DNA of 54,099 nucleotides from a virus: positions 1-54,099 of the IMG/VR virus record IMGVR_UViG_3300006737_000043. One strand, written 5' to 3'. Made by a program: the position numbers and the translations under genes. Position 1 is the stretch's first letter, and every line of letters begins with the position of its first letter. Shown here piece after piece: positions 11,301 through 20,900 of this stretch. The notes beneath the pieces are model-generated. The model ran no database searches. It worked only from the letters and a program-made list of their open reading frames with translations, and had not been told where the DNA came from.

Positions 11301-14300
11301 TGGTACCACATTCTATGCAGGCGGTAGAAACATTGCTACTATGACATCTAATAAATACTTTAGTAATTTACTAGATGAGTTATTTACATTACAAGAAGAT
11401 CCTGAGAACCCAGAGTATGTAAATAAGATAGTAAATAAGGCCCATGCTTTATTTAATACTGTATTTGAGAGTCCTTCTCAACTACTAACAGCTATACAGC
11501 AAGAAGAGATATCACGAGAGGATTTAGAAATCCAATACCTAAACTTTAACCCTCTAAAGAAAGGTAGTGATAGATCTAATGACTTTAAAACTTTAAACGA
11601 AGCAGAGCATGCTGCCGTAAAGAACGGTCTTATGACTCACTCTACTAATATTAGTTCTAGAAACTTTACTACAAACTCAGGACATGTATTTAAACAGAGA
11701 CAGGCTACAATAGTACCGCTAACATTCTCTGATAAGGATACAGTAATGGCAGTTAAGACACTGGTGCCTATCATGAAGTTTGATGGTGTAGGTAACATAA
11801 CAAAGGAAACAGTATCTCTATTTGTTGACCATGTAGTAATGTCAGAGATAAATAGAATGCGAGCATTCGCCGCTGCTAATATTACAAAGGACTCTGCAGA
11901 TGAAGATGTTACACAGACTGATTTAAACAATCAAGCTTTTGAAGAGGGTGCGGATCTATTCTACATGTTCCCTCAGCTAAATAATGTTAGTGTAGAGTTT
12001 GAAGGAGAAACGTTACCTCTTAGAGAAGCAGCAGCTGTAGCAACTGATGAGCAGCTAGTTGAGCTTATGCCTAGAATTAATGACTCGGTAAGATCTATTC
12101 TTGATGCTATGATCGATGATAAGGTAGAAGCATTTGATTCTGGAGTAGAATTATACAGTGATATTCCTACAGCATATAAGAGTATGATTAGCTCTGAGAG
12201 TAAGATAGCTAATCCAACAGAAGAACAGCTAAAGAGGATGGTAGCCGCAGATATTACCCTTAACCAGGCGCTTGGAACAGCTAATATGATCCAAACTATG
12301 GTAGGAGATCCTGCTCAATATTACAAGGCTCCTAAGCTTGATCAGCTTGTTGATGAAAAAGCATACATAAATGCCGCAGTTCGTACTACCTACGAAAACT
12401 TAGATAAGAGACTTGCTGCATTGATTGCACCAGGTGTAGAACCTTCTAGACAATCAGACAATGAAGAGTACATTCAGCTTATGGTTCCTGATATTGAAAT
12501 GGACTATGACGCAGAATTCTTCGAAGGGTTGCCCGATGATGCTATAAATAACTTTAAAAACATCGAATCTACCGATGCCCAGGAGTTTATTACATGGAGA
12601 GAGTATCTAGATAATGCCATATCATTTGGTGAGATTACTCAGCAGACTGCAGATCAAGTAGCTACTTTAATTAATAAGTATAATAGAGGGTATGTGCTGA
12701 AGCCACAGGATAAAGAATTACTAAGCAAGGTAATGTTCAAGGCACAAAAGCCTGTCGGAGTTGCTGACCATTATACTACTCTAAATGCTACGGGACAGAC
12801 TGTAAGACAAAGAGCTTATATTAAAACATCTGCTGTACCATTACTACCTATGTTTACTAAAGGTACACAGCTAGATAACTTAAGAGTGGCAATGGAGACA
12901 TTCCAAGAAAACATGGGTACCAATGTAAGACTTACATTTAAGTCAGGGGCTAAAGTTGGATATCCTGCTGCTTCTAAGAATGCATCTCTAGTAAACGCAG
13001 ACGGTACAATCAAGACTGTAGAGGAACTTACAGCTGCATTCAAAGGCACTGAAGAAACAGGACGTCCTTACATCCGTGTTAAAAGAAAGTACTGGAGAAT
13101 ACAACAGTCTATACCTACTAAGACTAATGATAAATCAACAAGAGGTACACAGCCAGACGCTCTCATCGGAGGTGCTGCTAGCCAGGTAGATGCCCTTAAA
13201 CCATTAGTACAAAGTTTTAGTGATAACTCTAATAAACTATTTGAGCTTAGAGCTAATGAAATTAGAGAAGAGCTAATGGAGGATCACCCTGATCCAAATA
13301 ATAGTACTAAAGTTGTTAATAGAGAGAGATTAGGAGAGCTCCTACGTCAGGTAGCTTTTGATAGAGGCTTTGACTTCAATGTAGTTGAGGGTCTTACTAT
13401 CGGCGAAGACGGACAGTTTGAGATACCCGCAGAGCTATCACCTGCATCAGAGCAGTTCCAATCTATGCTGATGGCTATTGCTCGTAAAGGTGTAGCTAGA
13501 AAGAAAGTTACAGGCGGGTCTCAGGTCTTGATGTCTGAGTCTATGTTTAGATTCCAAGATGATATTAAGGAGGGTCGTTCTGAAGTTTTATATACAGATA
13601 AGTGGGAAGGCAGTCTGAAGCCAATGAGAATAGAAAATGGAGCTGTACAGCCTGCTCAGATCTTAGTACCTAATAAGTTTAGAACACCTAGTGGTAAGGT
13701 AATTAACTTTAGAAAGTATGTAAACTCTGAAGGTAGAATTGACTTATCTAAACTACCAGAGGGAGCTCTTGAAGGTATGGGATTCCGTATTCCTACTCAA
13801 GGCTATAACTCTATGGCAGTTGTAGAAGTTGTTGGATTCTTACCTGAGTATATGGGAGACATCGTAGTTGCTCCTAGATCATTCGTAGCACAGATGGGCT
13901 CTGACTTTGACGTTGATAAGCTGTATGACTACTTCTTTAAGATGGAAGAAACAGATGGAACGTTATCTAAAGTTACTGGAGAAGATGAACTAGGATTACA
14001 AAATGCAATACTTGAGGATAGAATTAGTATTCTAAAGAACACAGATGTATTCAATATGATCAAGAAGCCTCTTGACTTTGGATTACATACAGGTGTAAGT
14101 AATTACACTAATGAAGCTGACCCAGAGATGGCAGCTGAGATTAATGCCGCAGGTGGAATGGCTAATGCTATTGCAGCTAAGAAGGAGAAAAGAAGTAAGA
14201 CAAAAGGTGGCTTAATATCTGAGTACTACCAGAGAAAGAAATACCTAGAGGCAAGATCCGCAGCAGATGCGGTAGGTGTCAAGGCCACACTTAATGCTTT

Positions 14301-17300
14301 TGTAGGGGTAATATCATCTACAGATAAATCAATTGGATTACAAGAAGGATTTACATTTGGTAAGGAAGCACAAGTTGGAGCAATTGAAGGAGCTACTACA
14401 CTACGTGGTACTCGTCTAAAACAAGAAGTAGTATCTGGTACTCTATCAGCAGCGGTAGATAACCAGAAAGAACAGGTCATCAATAAGTATAATCTTAATA
14501 ACGAAACATTCGGTGTCCATAGTGCTCTAGAGCTCATGGGCTTTGAAGAAGACTTCACACAGTCATTCTTAGAGCAGCCTATTATTGTAGCAGTAGTAAA
14601 TCATGTACAAGAGAATGCATATGCTTCAATGGGTAGAATACTTAATGTTGCAATAGACGGCTTAATAACTGAGCACCTCAAAGACTCTGGGAGAAAGATT
14701 ACTGAGTTAACCAAGGAGGAGTATTTAACTGTAATGCAGGAAGTAGACCGTGTATTCGAAGCTGAGTTTGGAGATCTTACTATGGACGAGGTAGTAGCTA
14801 AACTATACAATAATATAGGTAAGGGGGTAAATAATACCTCTCCTCTACTAAATGCAGCTTTGCTTATGAAGTTTAAACAGGCTAGACAAATAATGTCTGA
14901 GATTAGACCTGTTATGCAGATCATGAGTGGAGATGCTAAAGGTGTTGGTTCTACACTTGCGGCCTTTATTGAAGAAACAGCAGCATCTGAGCAAGTAGTA
15001 GCAGGGCAACAACGAGCAGTACACAAAAGCTCACTACTAGGGCTACTGGGAACATATAGATTAGTAAGCTATCGTGATATTACTGGAGTAAATAAACTAC
15101 AAGAACAAGGATTTATTAGAGGACCTCTTACAAGTGAGGGCTATCTAATGGTTAAGCCTGATAGTGCAAAAGTTGCAGCATCTCTTCATACCTTCTCCCT
15201 TACTAATGACTTAGTTCTATCTGAGTTTAGTGGTCTATTCCAACTAACAAATAAAGTAGCAAGATCATCTTCAATGAGATCTATAGGTGTTGAGAATAAA
15301 AAATCTATTGGTCAGGGGATTAGAAGTTATCTTAACAGTAATCCAGAACTCTTTACTGAGAACGAAGTAACAACAACTTTAGATCAGCTACTATATCCAA
15401 GTGATACATCTGCTAGTTTAGCACAGATAGTAGATATTGCAAAGAATGATCCAAGACTTGCTAATAATAAATTCATACAGAACTTAGAAACAAGAACTGA
15501 TGCCGGACGTCCTCATACGTTAGCATTTAGAAACTCTGCAAGTGATGATATGGTTACTGACGGAGAGGCTGTTGCATTCTTAGACTTACTATTATCAAGC
15601 AGCACAAGGCCTATTAGAAACTCTAACCTAACTCCAAAGGAACTAGGTAGAAAGCTAATTGATTATGCATTCCTTACTGGAGGTACGAAGTCAGCGGTTG
15701 ATTTTGTAAGGTTTGTACCAACTAGTTATCTGATAGATATAGGGTTCTTCCAAAAATTAAAACAAGGATATAATTCTACAAAGACTGAAGAGTCTCACGG
15801 ACTATTAATACAAGAACAGCTCTTACAACATAACCCAGATATGGTTATGCATAGAGTTCGTCTAAGAGCACAGGGAGATGCAAAAGAAATTGTTGTTTTA
15901 AATAGAAAACAATCAGATGCTTCTAATGTTGTATTTGATCCTTCTAAAGAATTAATGGAAAAGGCAGGAATTCAGGTAGGAGATAAGAGTGTATTTGTAG
16001 TTGACCCTTCATATGAGTACATAGCAATTAAGCCGGCAGGAAAACCAAGAAGAGTATTAAAGTTTGATAGGTTCAGTGGTAAGTATGTAATGCTGGATAA
16101 CTTAGGCACAGGAACAATTAGTGAGTATAAATTTGGATCTGTTGGAACATCTAACATTGCTGAAAATACAGCAGCTCACTATCTAAGAACTACGGAAACT
16201 GGAGCTCCTGCTGTACAAGAAGGCGACCCTGGCTTTGCATTAGATGAACTAGATCCAGCAAGGCCTCTCCCAGAAGTAACAGGGCCTACTCTGCAAAGAG
16301 AAGCTACTGCTCCATCTAAAGTAGAAGACTTAAGACGAGCATTTAACAGACCTGAAGCGGCAGACCCTAATGCAGCTCCGTCTGATGATCTTAACGTAGC
16401 AGGATCTCCAGTAGATATGGAAGGAGAAAATGCTGTAGAAAATATACCAGAACCTACAGTAGAAGATCTATCAGAGTTATTTAATGCTGGATCTCCTACA
16501 GTCAAGCCTATTACTGCCACAGAGAGTGAGCAGGAACAGCTACCGTCTTTGGCTAATGTAAATACAAAGCTAAAGGAGAGTGCTATCTATTCTCCAACAG
16601 ATGCTGAAGTTATACAGATGTTACAAGAGATATCTCAAAGTTCTGATATGGCACATAAGTACTTAGCTATGGAGATACTAGACTCAGGCATCTTAAATAA
16701 AAAGAAATTTAAGATAGTATTTAAGCCTGGTAATGTTACTGATTCAACATTTACAAAGAGTAAGAATCAGGTAGTTATCAATGTAGATCCATCAACTAGC
16801 AACTGGAACTTTGAGCAAACATTCCTCCACGAGGTAGGCCATGCTTTAACAAGTCTTGAAATTAAAGCTTATCAAACTAATAAGAATAATTTAAGGAATA
16901 AAGCACTAGTAAAATCTTTGGATAAGCTAGACACTCTTCGTGAGTTATTCTTTAGAAAACTAGAATCTAAGAACCCTGATCTGATAGCAAACTTTTTATT
17001 ACTGACGTCCTCATACGAAAGCACTGACCCTGCTGCAGATAAGGAATTGAGAGATAAAATAGCTGTAATGCAAGCTGAAGGAGATCTAGAAGGCATACAA
17101 AAGCTTCTCTATGGAGCTTACGGAGCTACCAATCTAGATGAGTTTGTTACTATGGTTATGAGTAATCAGAACTTTAGAGACTTACTAGATAATACGGTTG
17201 ACTTTAATCTAACAGACGGTACTATTGATAAGAGCTTCCTGACTCAGATCATGGAGGTACTTAAGGATATGTTCCGCCAGGTCTTTGGACTTGAGCAAAG

Positions 17301-17997
17301 AAAGATATCTGACTATGCTCTAGAACAAGCAATGTTTGTAGCTAAGGAGAAGGCATATAGCCCAGCGCCGGTAGAGAAGTCGATGATAGTGAAAGTAAAT
17401 AATGTTCAATATGAGATAGACTCCTCTTCTAATGTTTATAAGATTGAGCCTACTAGAGTAACTACGGTTACAGACAAACAGCTACTACAGAAAATTGAGC
17501 TGAGGGCAGCACTACAGAAAGAAAACCTGAGCAAGGTCCGAGAAGGCGACAAGACATTCTATGTGTACGAAGGCTTTAACCGAATCAAGGTAGCATCAAT
17601 AAGTCCAAAAGGTATTGTAACTGCCATCACTGGTAAGGAGGCTGACGCAGTAATCGCTAAAGCATTCAAGAACTCTGACAGTATCATTACAGGAGAAAAA
17701 ACTACTTCTCCTACTCAAGAAATACAATATGACAACAACACTTATGTTGTGGATATTGATAGTCGTACAATTACAAATAAAAAGACTGGTAAAGTAATTG
17801 TTGCTACATCTCCAATTGGAACAGCAGTAATGAATCAGGTAGATTTTGATACATTAGAAGAAAGCGATACCAATCGTTTACTACCTTTGCAAGGAACTGT
17901 AAGTGAGTTCTTACGAGAGCTACAACCTGCAGAAAGAAAACTATTTAACAAGCTAGCTAGCGAGGGACAGCTAAAAACAATTTGTAAGACAGTATGA
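5365..17997 (+). CDS. Giant virion RNA polymerase / zincin multidomain protein (4210 aa)
   Basis: One 4210-residue frame. Residues 2847-2852 read DFDVDK within MGSDFDVDKLYDYFF, the DxDxD metal-binding signature of the crAss-like virion RNAP, a single-chain enzyme with two double-psi beta-barrels. Residues 3822-3826 are HEVGH, a zincin metalloprotease motif known from giant crAss-like proteins. Residues 780-950 are charged and low in complexity and probably form a linker or coiled coil; another acidic linker lies near 1420-1470. In phi14:2 the RNAP chain is about half this length, so neighbouring cargo proteins appear fused here. In that phage the RNAP enters the cell with the DNA and transcribes early genes. 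The gene has its own -7 box, and its stop overlaps the next start. Confidence 0.88.
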   Translation: MPQHPTSSLPTINQGDPSDLTRPPRGQQVKLFESKITPPSLEGPQLPAGMVQLDRAPGQVFNRNPFNSIINAPKITGTTGWLFDITRARADNRYTADPNNAIGNVAIGGVNVADPRKRGQKNQQQFFNDNMKIWETGADRARNALFGGALQGINRIGEDLGGILGGSFWGEDFERTAMERYFANARGTYDQAVKIYDEDAKFYQGLQAVTASIVEFAPVGGAVNKFFKYGGKAVKYVGAGIKTGQWTKRGTQAIQAAKVAGQSTRVSSQIAANTTKLGNFFRKYQNPLSQLGTAVPAGIVQNRIEGTAMALQTYEEVLDKLQPAIANGDLTYEQAAKIAAQEAQGVRVKNQAMMVQDIFQHATLFRARGLTRTGYQRPGFTWNPKQYLKNAFQSRKSLWNYGTNNFIVQGIGEALEEGFQSGMQQDAVRNAQFAARDIIRRDGGDVTTIPVDNIGLATKKNVVDRYLGYMSTDDAKFEMAVGFFAGAGQRMVQSYSEKMFDNRAYRKLTNQIETLKRDLPAGTDQEKAYKQQKIAELEYKRAVTTEKGRAEAATELINTLKSDTANSIKFAMETDDLIEAAREKGWGHIVEGMEKNAFYNLFMKHAANGTVDQLERQLQAIADGTSTSAAFPEDGSHQEKATEFLNELNELEADYLALQGMEGAHRIMGLQFAAKTNQRVVDGALKARTKAKQDIIDDLRALSGSQATTIEVNEETGEVKVTDSLGRNVPISRKLQKAIESSDAYKAIFDEGGFNDQIDAIKDRVIEDRAKLSDMITPAGQSKLRKERIEFEKKIEQARRKAKQKGRRQRRNGKTRGQRDASNIDNQRRKAENSQSEASVTGDTVENGATLENDPDNLQREATPEATIEELKEAAQGTESAPETDVKSDAEIQEEADKDFDPALDKPEYGYTRGTTSNVNKVASLLREWNASVSNGIVTIDNAEFNFIDGYMALADPSRIQEGDVLEFQIVENADEYEVTDVSDLDETNQGKKKTVKEARANKKSLAEHESDVSQTEVSEDQIENDLQPIKIIHVSADGTRTEIGFVHSPLYQREARTTRSAAEIAQDKQKLREFRDRLLAGEVTQTRISSIQPVVLNYVDSSQRQTTRNTFSGVLEGPSGQYHIAVASGDGQLFVKGGASIKSVNGIGRNSVIVNQDKIKAGLAYAVVPLKKDKNGNTHYYAAPLLTRNVSENNVEVMMTAIDAWIAGEQVPGLKSNMTEREVRNLKTVLKRFIRVRNTDSLPHKPGQTYVYTKVEGGREFLVFGKVLSEPSEGNSGVYEVTVEKGAPLATENQEFIRQVLKDQKLNIDFDSVESNEHFFSVITEGKVETNKKALIDHVMDSTLSTIAPIRTNEGALPNGKVIFHYNPDVRYGEGIPGLSEEDAPPLRADGTGDPELKGRRATEDTDDDALRALAEAAGITVEQAQANREDADLLAEDEDADFDDTFDEDDTLGLLPEAATNRSEETRQQFRVPDITPVQQEQITDFIASDIIKNIKVILATTKVDKSDEQAFSEAVDDSYAQVVRNLEALVARTSKRLAATRKLKAGDTAAITRLETRLKKANETLEAVRKSEDKIINLSLTKLEQRSGVTKKAKRTQQASPAEQQTRSAVDKLFSSIFGKDKTSKIEDAESESDENSGESAPGINKSYHSDNFYFTLDPIDTASSRLRDSLSTLVELNENGNISKTFFGSTKYADPNQVFKILSTALEGTNPIFSEQMEALMRKYLADRGFRNKASWLPALVVTATELESLEASPIGQKFLETIFPDMDSRAEQIKSLRDQKISPQIINEFSSVMSKHALIAPIISIQTGSNGQVYVNAFSQNRNSLVNIVGEEFDLGMRDKLYLYDSTTGDYVINEEAFDEAIAYLTSLANAGGNVNMAEFGVMMETKLGIKLSEDTIESLFEDGIYLQTSAMARRVKMTDNGMWGNFSPFTIMREHLEAIKNKGIAYSTKGPTNFGAIKRLVNLEANRSEAKRHGTTFYAGGRNIATMTSNKYFSNLLDELFTLQEDPENPEYVNKIVNKAHALFNTVFESPSQLLTAIQQEEISREDLEIQYLNFNPLKKGSDRSNDFKTLNEAEHAAVKNGLMTHSTNISSRNFTTNSGHVFKQRQATIVPLTFSDKDTVMAVKTLVPIMKFDGVGNITKETVSLFVDHVVMSEINRMRAFAAANITKDSADEDVTQTDLNNQAFEEGADLFYMFPQLNNVSVEFEGETLPLREAAAVATDEQLVELMPRINDSVRSILDAMIDDKVEAFDSGVELYSDIPTAYKSMISSESKIANPTEEQLKRMVAADITLNQALGTANMIQTMVGDPAQYYKAPKLDQLVDEKAYINAAVRTTYENLDKRLAALIAPGVEPSRQSDNEEYIQLMVPDIEMDYDAEFFEGLPDDAINNFKNIESTDAQEFITWREYLDNAISFGEITQQTADQVATLINKYNRGYVLKPQDKELLSKVMFKAQKPVGVADHYTTLNATGQTVRQRAYIKTSAVPLLPMFTKGTQLDNLRVAMETFQENMGTNVRLTFKSGAKVGYPAASKNASLVNADGTIKTVEELTAAFKGTEETGRPYIRVKRKYWRIQQSIPTKTNDKSTRGTQPDALIGGAASQVDALKPLVQSFSDNSNKLFELRANEIREELMEDHPDPNNSTKVVNRERLGELLRQVAFDRGFDFNVVEGLTIGEDGQFEIPAELSPASEQFQSMLMAIARKGVARKKVTGGSQVLMSESMFRFQDDIKEGRSEVLYTDKWEGSLKPMRIENGAVQPAQILVPNKFRTPSGKVINFRKYVNSEGRIDLSKLPEGALEGMGFRIPTQGYNSMAVVEVVGFLPEYMGDIVVAPRSFVAQMGSDFDVDKLYDYFFKMEETDGTLSKVTGEDELGLQNAILEDRISILKNTDVFNMIKKPLDFGLHTGVSNYTNEADPEMAAEINAAGGMANAIAAKKEKRSKTKGGLISEYYQRKKYLEARSAADAVGVKATLNAFVGVISSTDKSIGLQEGFTFGKEAQVGAIEGATTLRGTRLKQEVVSGTLSAAVDNQKEQVINKYNLNNETFGVHSALELMGFEEDFTQSFLEQPIIVAVVNHVQENAYASMGRILNVAIDGLITEHLKDSGRKITELTKEEYLTVMQEVDRVFEAEFGDLTMDEVVAKLYNNIGKGVNNTSPLLNAALLMKFKQARQIMSEIRPVMQIMSGDAKGVGSTLAAFIEETAASEQVVAGQQRAVHKSSLLGLLGTYRLVSYRDITGVNKLQEQGFIRGPLTSEGYLMVKPDSAKVAASLHTFSLTNDLVLSEFSGLFQLTNKVARSSSMRSIGVENKKSIGQGIRSYLNSNPELFTENEVTTTLDQLLYPSDTSASLAQIVDIAKNDPRLANNKFIQNLETRTDAGRPHTLAFRNSASDDMVTDGEAVAFLDLLLSSSTRPIRNSNLTPKELGRKLIDYAFLTGGTKSAVDFVRFVPTSYLIDIGFFQKLKQGYNSTKTEESHGLLIQEQLLQHNPDMVMHRVRLRAQGDAKEIVVLNRKQSDASNVVFDPSKELMEKAGIQVGDKSVFVVDPSYEYIAIKPAGKPRRVLKFDRFSGKYVMLDNLGTGTISEYKFGSVGTSNIAENTAAHYLRTTETGAPAVQEGDPGFALDELDPARPLPEVTGPTLQREATAPSKVEDLRRAFNRPEAADPNAAPSDDLNVAGSPVDMEGENAVENIPEPTVEDLSELFNAGSPTVKPITATESEQEQLPSLANVNTKLKESAIYSPTDAEVIQMLQEISQSSDMAHKYLAMEILDSGILNKKKFKIVFKPGNVTDSTFTKSKNQVVINVDPSTSNWNFEQTFLHEVGHALTSLEIKAYQTNKNNLRNKALVKSLDKLDTLRELFFRKLESKNPDLIANFLLLTSSYESTDPAADKELRDKIAVMQAEGDLEGIQKLLYGAYGATNLDEFVTMVMSNQNFRDLLDNTVDFNLTDGTIDKSFLTQIMEVLKDMFRQVFGLEQRKISDYALEQAMFVAKEKAYSPAPVEKSMIVKVNNVQYEIDSSSNVYKIEPTRVTTVTDKQLLQKIELRAALQKENLSKVREGDKTFYVYEGFNRIKVASISPKGIVTAITGKEADAVIAKAFKNSDSIITGEKTTSPTQEIQYDNNTYVVDIDSRTITNKKTGKVIVATSPIGTAVMNQVDFDTLEESDTNRLLPLQGTVSEFLRELQPAERKLFNKLASEGQLKTICKTV

Positions 17998-20900
17998 AGA
18001 GTTGCGGAATAACTAATATAGCAGATCCTATTTTATCTGACCTTATCGCTAAGTACGGAGCTCGAGAGGGCTTCCAAACTTATTTTAAAGTCAAGGAGCT
18101 AAACCTACCAGAGACTACTATTAGGAATAAGTACTTACCTAACAGTGTAGAGAGAACTACAAATGTAACTCGTAAGATTGACAGAGCAGACAAGCAGCCA
18201 TCTTTGAATGGTACTACAATGTCAATTGAGAACCAGCTGGGTCTTCTACAGATGAAGACAGAAGACGGCAAAGTATCTGCTTACTATAAAACATTTAATA
18301 GTAAAACAGCCGCAGCTAAAAAGACAACAGAGTTACGTAAAGAACTAGGACGTCGGGGTCTAATTAAAAACTACGAAGTAGTACAGCAACAGACACCTGA
18401 TGGATTTGTTGTTAGACTAAGGCCTGCTATTACATCTACAGCAACTGATGACGTAAGTAGGCTGATCCCAGAAGCAAGCGCTCCTCTAGTAAAAGCTCAG
18501 CAAGAAAAATTAAGAGTACTAAATGCTAGACAGAGAGAGCTAAAAAATTTATTACCGCAACTATCTGTAACAGAACAAGCATACGCAGACACTGCTAAAC
18601 AACTATCTGATACCGAGCAACTTATAAAAAAAACGGAACAGGATGTTCGTAGGTTAAAAGAACTTGATACGGCGGATAAACTATTTGAAAGAGCCGCACA
18701 GGATGAAGCATGGCTTGCAGACTTTTTTAGAAAGGGTACATATACTTTTGATGAGCTGCAAGAGGCGATCATTAAGTTTGATAGCTGGGCAGTAAGTGCT
18801 GTATCACCGGGTAAACCACATCCATATCTAGACAATCTAGAACAGCAGAATCAATTCTTAGTAGATAAGATGAACAACATCTCTACAAGAATAGCTAGTA
18901 GATTTGGAAGCATAATGGAGACCCGAATCAGGGAAGCAGTTATTGCATCTACTAGAAAGCACTCTAATACGTCGGAACTCACAGATGCTGAGATTCTAGA
19001 AACATTGCTAGAACAAGATAAAGGGGCCCTAGCTACAGCAAGAGCATATACTCTAAACTTGGGTAAGCAGCAGCCGATCATTATGCAAGCATTGTTTAAC
19101 AATGTAAACAAGGCAAATAACGATGCACACAATGCAGCGTTCAACCGTATCAATAAACTAAAAGAAGCAGCTCAAGGTCTTAGACAAAGAGACATGGGTG
19201 CATTCTATCAAAGAGATAGTCAAGGACGTCTGACAGGTGAGTTACTACAACCTGCAACAGCAGAGTTTATAGATGAACTACGTGAGATTCAGGGTAAGCT
19301 ACAATATGCATTACTAGAACTAGAAGTTGCAGAGCCTGGATCACAGGATGCCAAGAGAGCTCAAGCTATTAAAAATAAAGCGCTAAAAGAAAGATTCGCA
19401 TTCTTCAAGCAGAAGGTAGCGCCGATCAATCTATCTCCATTCGTAGCTGATATTTCTAGTTTCAATGCAGAACAAATAGGACTACCTACTGAGATATTCT
19501 CAGATGAAGATGCAGATCCAGGTGAAATAAGAGCTGAGTTAGAAAAAAGATTTGGTAAAGCAGAGACTAACCGTATGCTACGTAGACAGAAAGCTATGGC
19601 CAATACATTCATCCATGAGAGAGATGCATTAATAGCAGATCTACTTGGATCAAAAGATAAACTCAGTGACCAAGATATAGCACTAGTCAAAGCATGGTCT
19701 GCAGAGAATTCACCATTCTTAGCATACAGAGCTCATACAACTAATCAAAGTGTAGGGCCGTCAATACCTTCATTTAAATACACATTGTCTGTACCAAATG
19801 AGGCATCTTCAGATGAGAACTACAGAGACATGGTAGAGACCTATCCCGCACAAACTGAGTTCTATGATATTATGGTAGACTTGATTGAAGAAGGTAGAGC
19901 TGAAGTTGGAGACATATCAGGATTTATAACGGGTCTAAGCTTACCTGTAATGCAAGCTGGATTCTTTAAAGAGATGGCTAGAGATGGTGTAGGCATGTTA
20001 CTGCCTAAACTAGTTGATACGATGAGGTTTGCTACAAGTATAGCTAATGAAGAAGCATATCAACAGCCTAATCTACATGAAGATGTTGACGGCATAGTTA
20101 ACAGAAAAGAAGTTAACGTTAATGCTGTTACTAGTCACCGTGTAAGTAAAATGGTAAACGAAGAATTAGCTAGACTAAAATCAGAGTTTATTGCCGAGAA
20201 CGGGGAAGAAAAACTAACACGAGAAGTCATTGCGGATCTTAAGAAGACTGCAACAGACAATGTATATACTAAGTCATCTACTAATCTGGTAGGACTAATG
20301 AGTATGTTCGCACTTAATGTGCAGACCATCAAAGCTAAAAGATCGATAGAGCCACAAGTACAGCTTATCAAAAACTTTATAGTAAAAGGAGAAACCAAAG
20401 CAGGGGCACTAAATCAAAGTGCATCAGTAAAAGCAATGGACTACTTCCTTGACAAAGAGTTCTTTGGTATCGACCCAGGAGACAATGTAGGTAAAGGAGG
20501 AGTAAAGGTTAAATCTAGAGAAGAGAAAGAACAGGCCAAAGCTATACAAGAACGTCAGTTAGATGTAGATGAGAAGATCGCAGATCTAGAAGCTAGAGAA
20601 GCTGCGGGAGAAATTCTAAGTCAGCCTGAACTAGATGAGCTAAATAATCTACGTGAAGAAGTAAAAGACTTAGATAAGCAGCTTGATAAGATGGGTAGAT
20701 TCTTTAGAATATCTAAGATCGGAGATGCTATGTTAGGATTGACCCAGTTAATCGGTATTGGATTCTCTCCTGTATCTGCAACAGGTAACGTTGGAATAGG
20801 ATACTTTGCTAATCAGATAGCAGCTGCAGACGGTAGAGACTTTTCTGCAGGTAGCATGGGAAGAGCATACGGCTACATTCTAGGAGGTAACACTGTAAGG

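Noticed and set aside
17940-18000. Possible frameshift between the 4210-aa and 1416-aa genes
   Set aside because: The A-rich stretch is not a slippery heptamer in the zero frame, and the -1 frame has a TAA before the downstream ATG. A normal start-stop overlap explains it.
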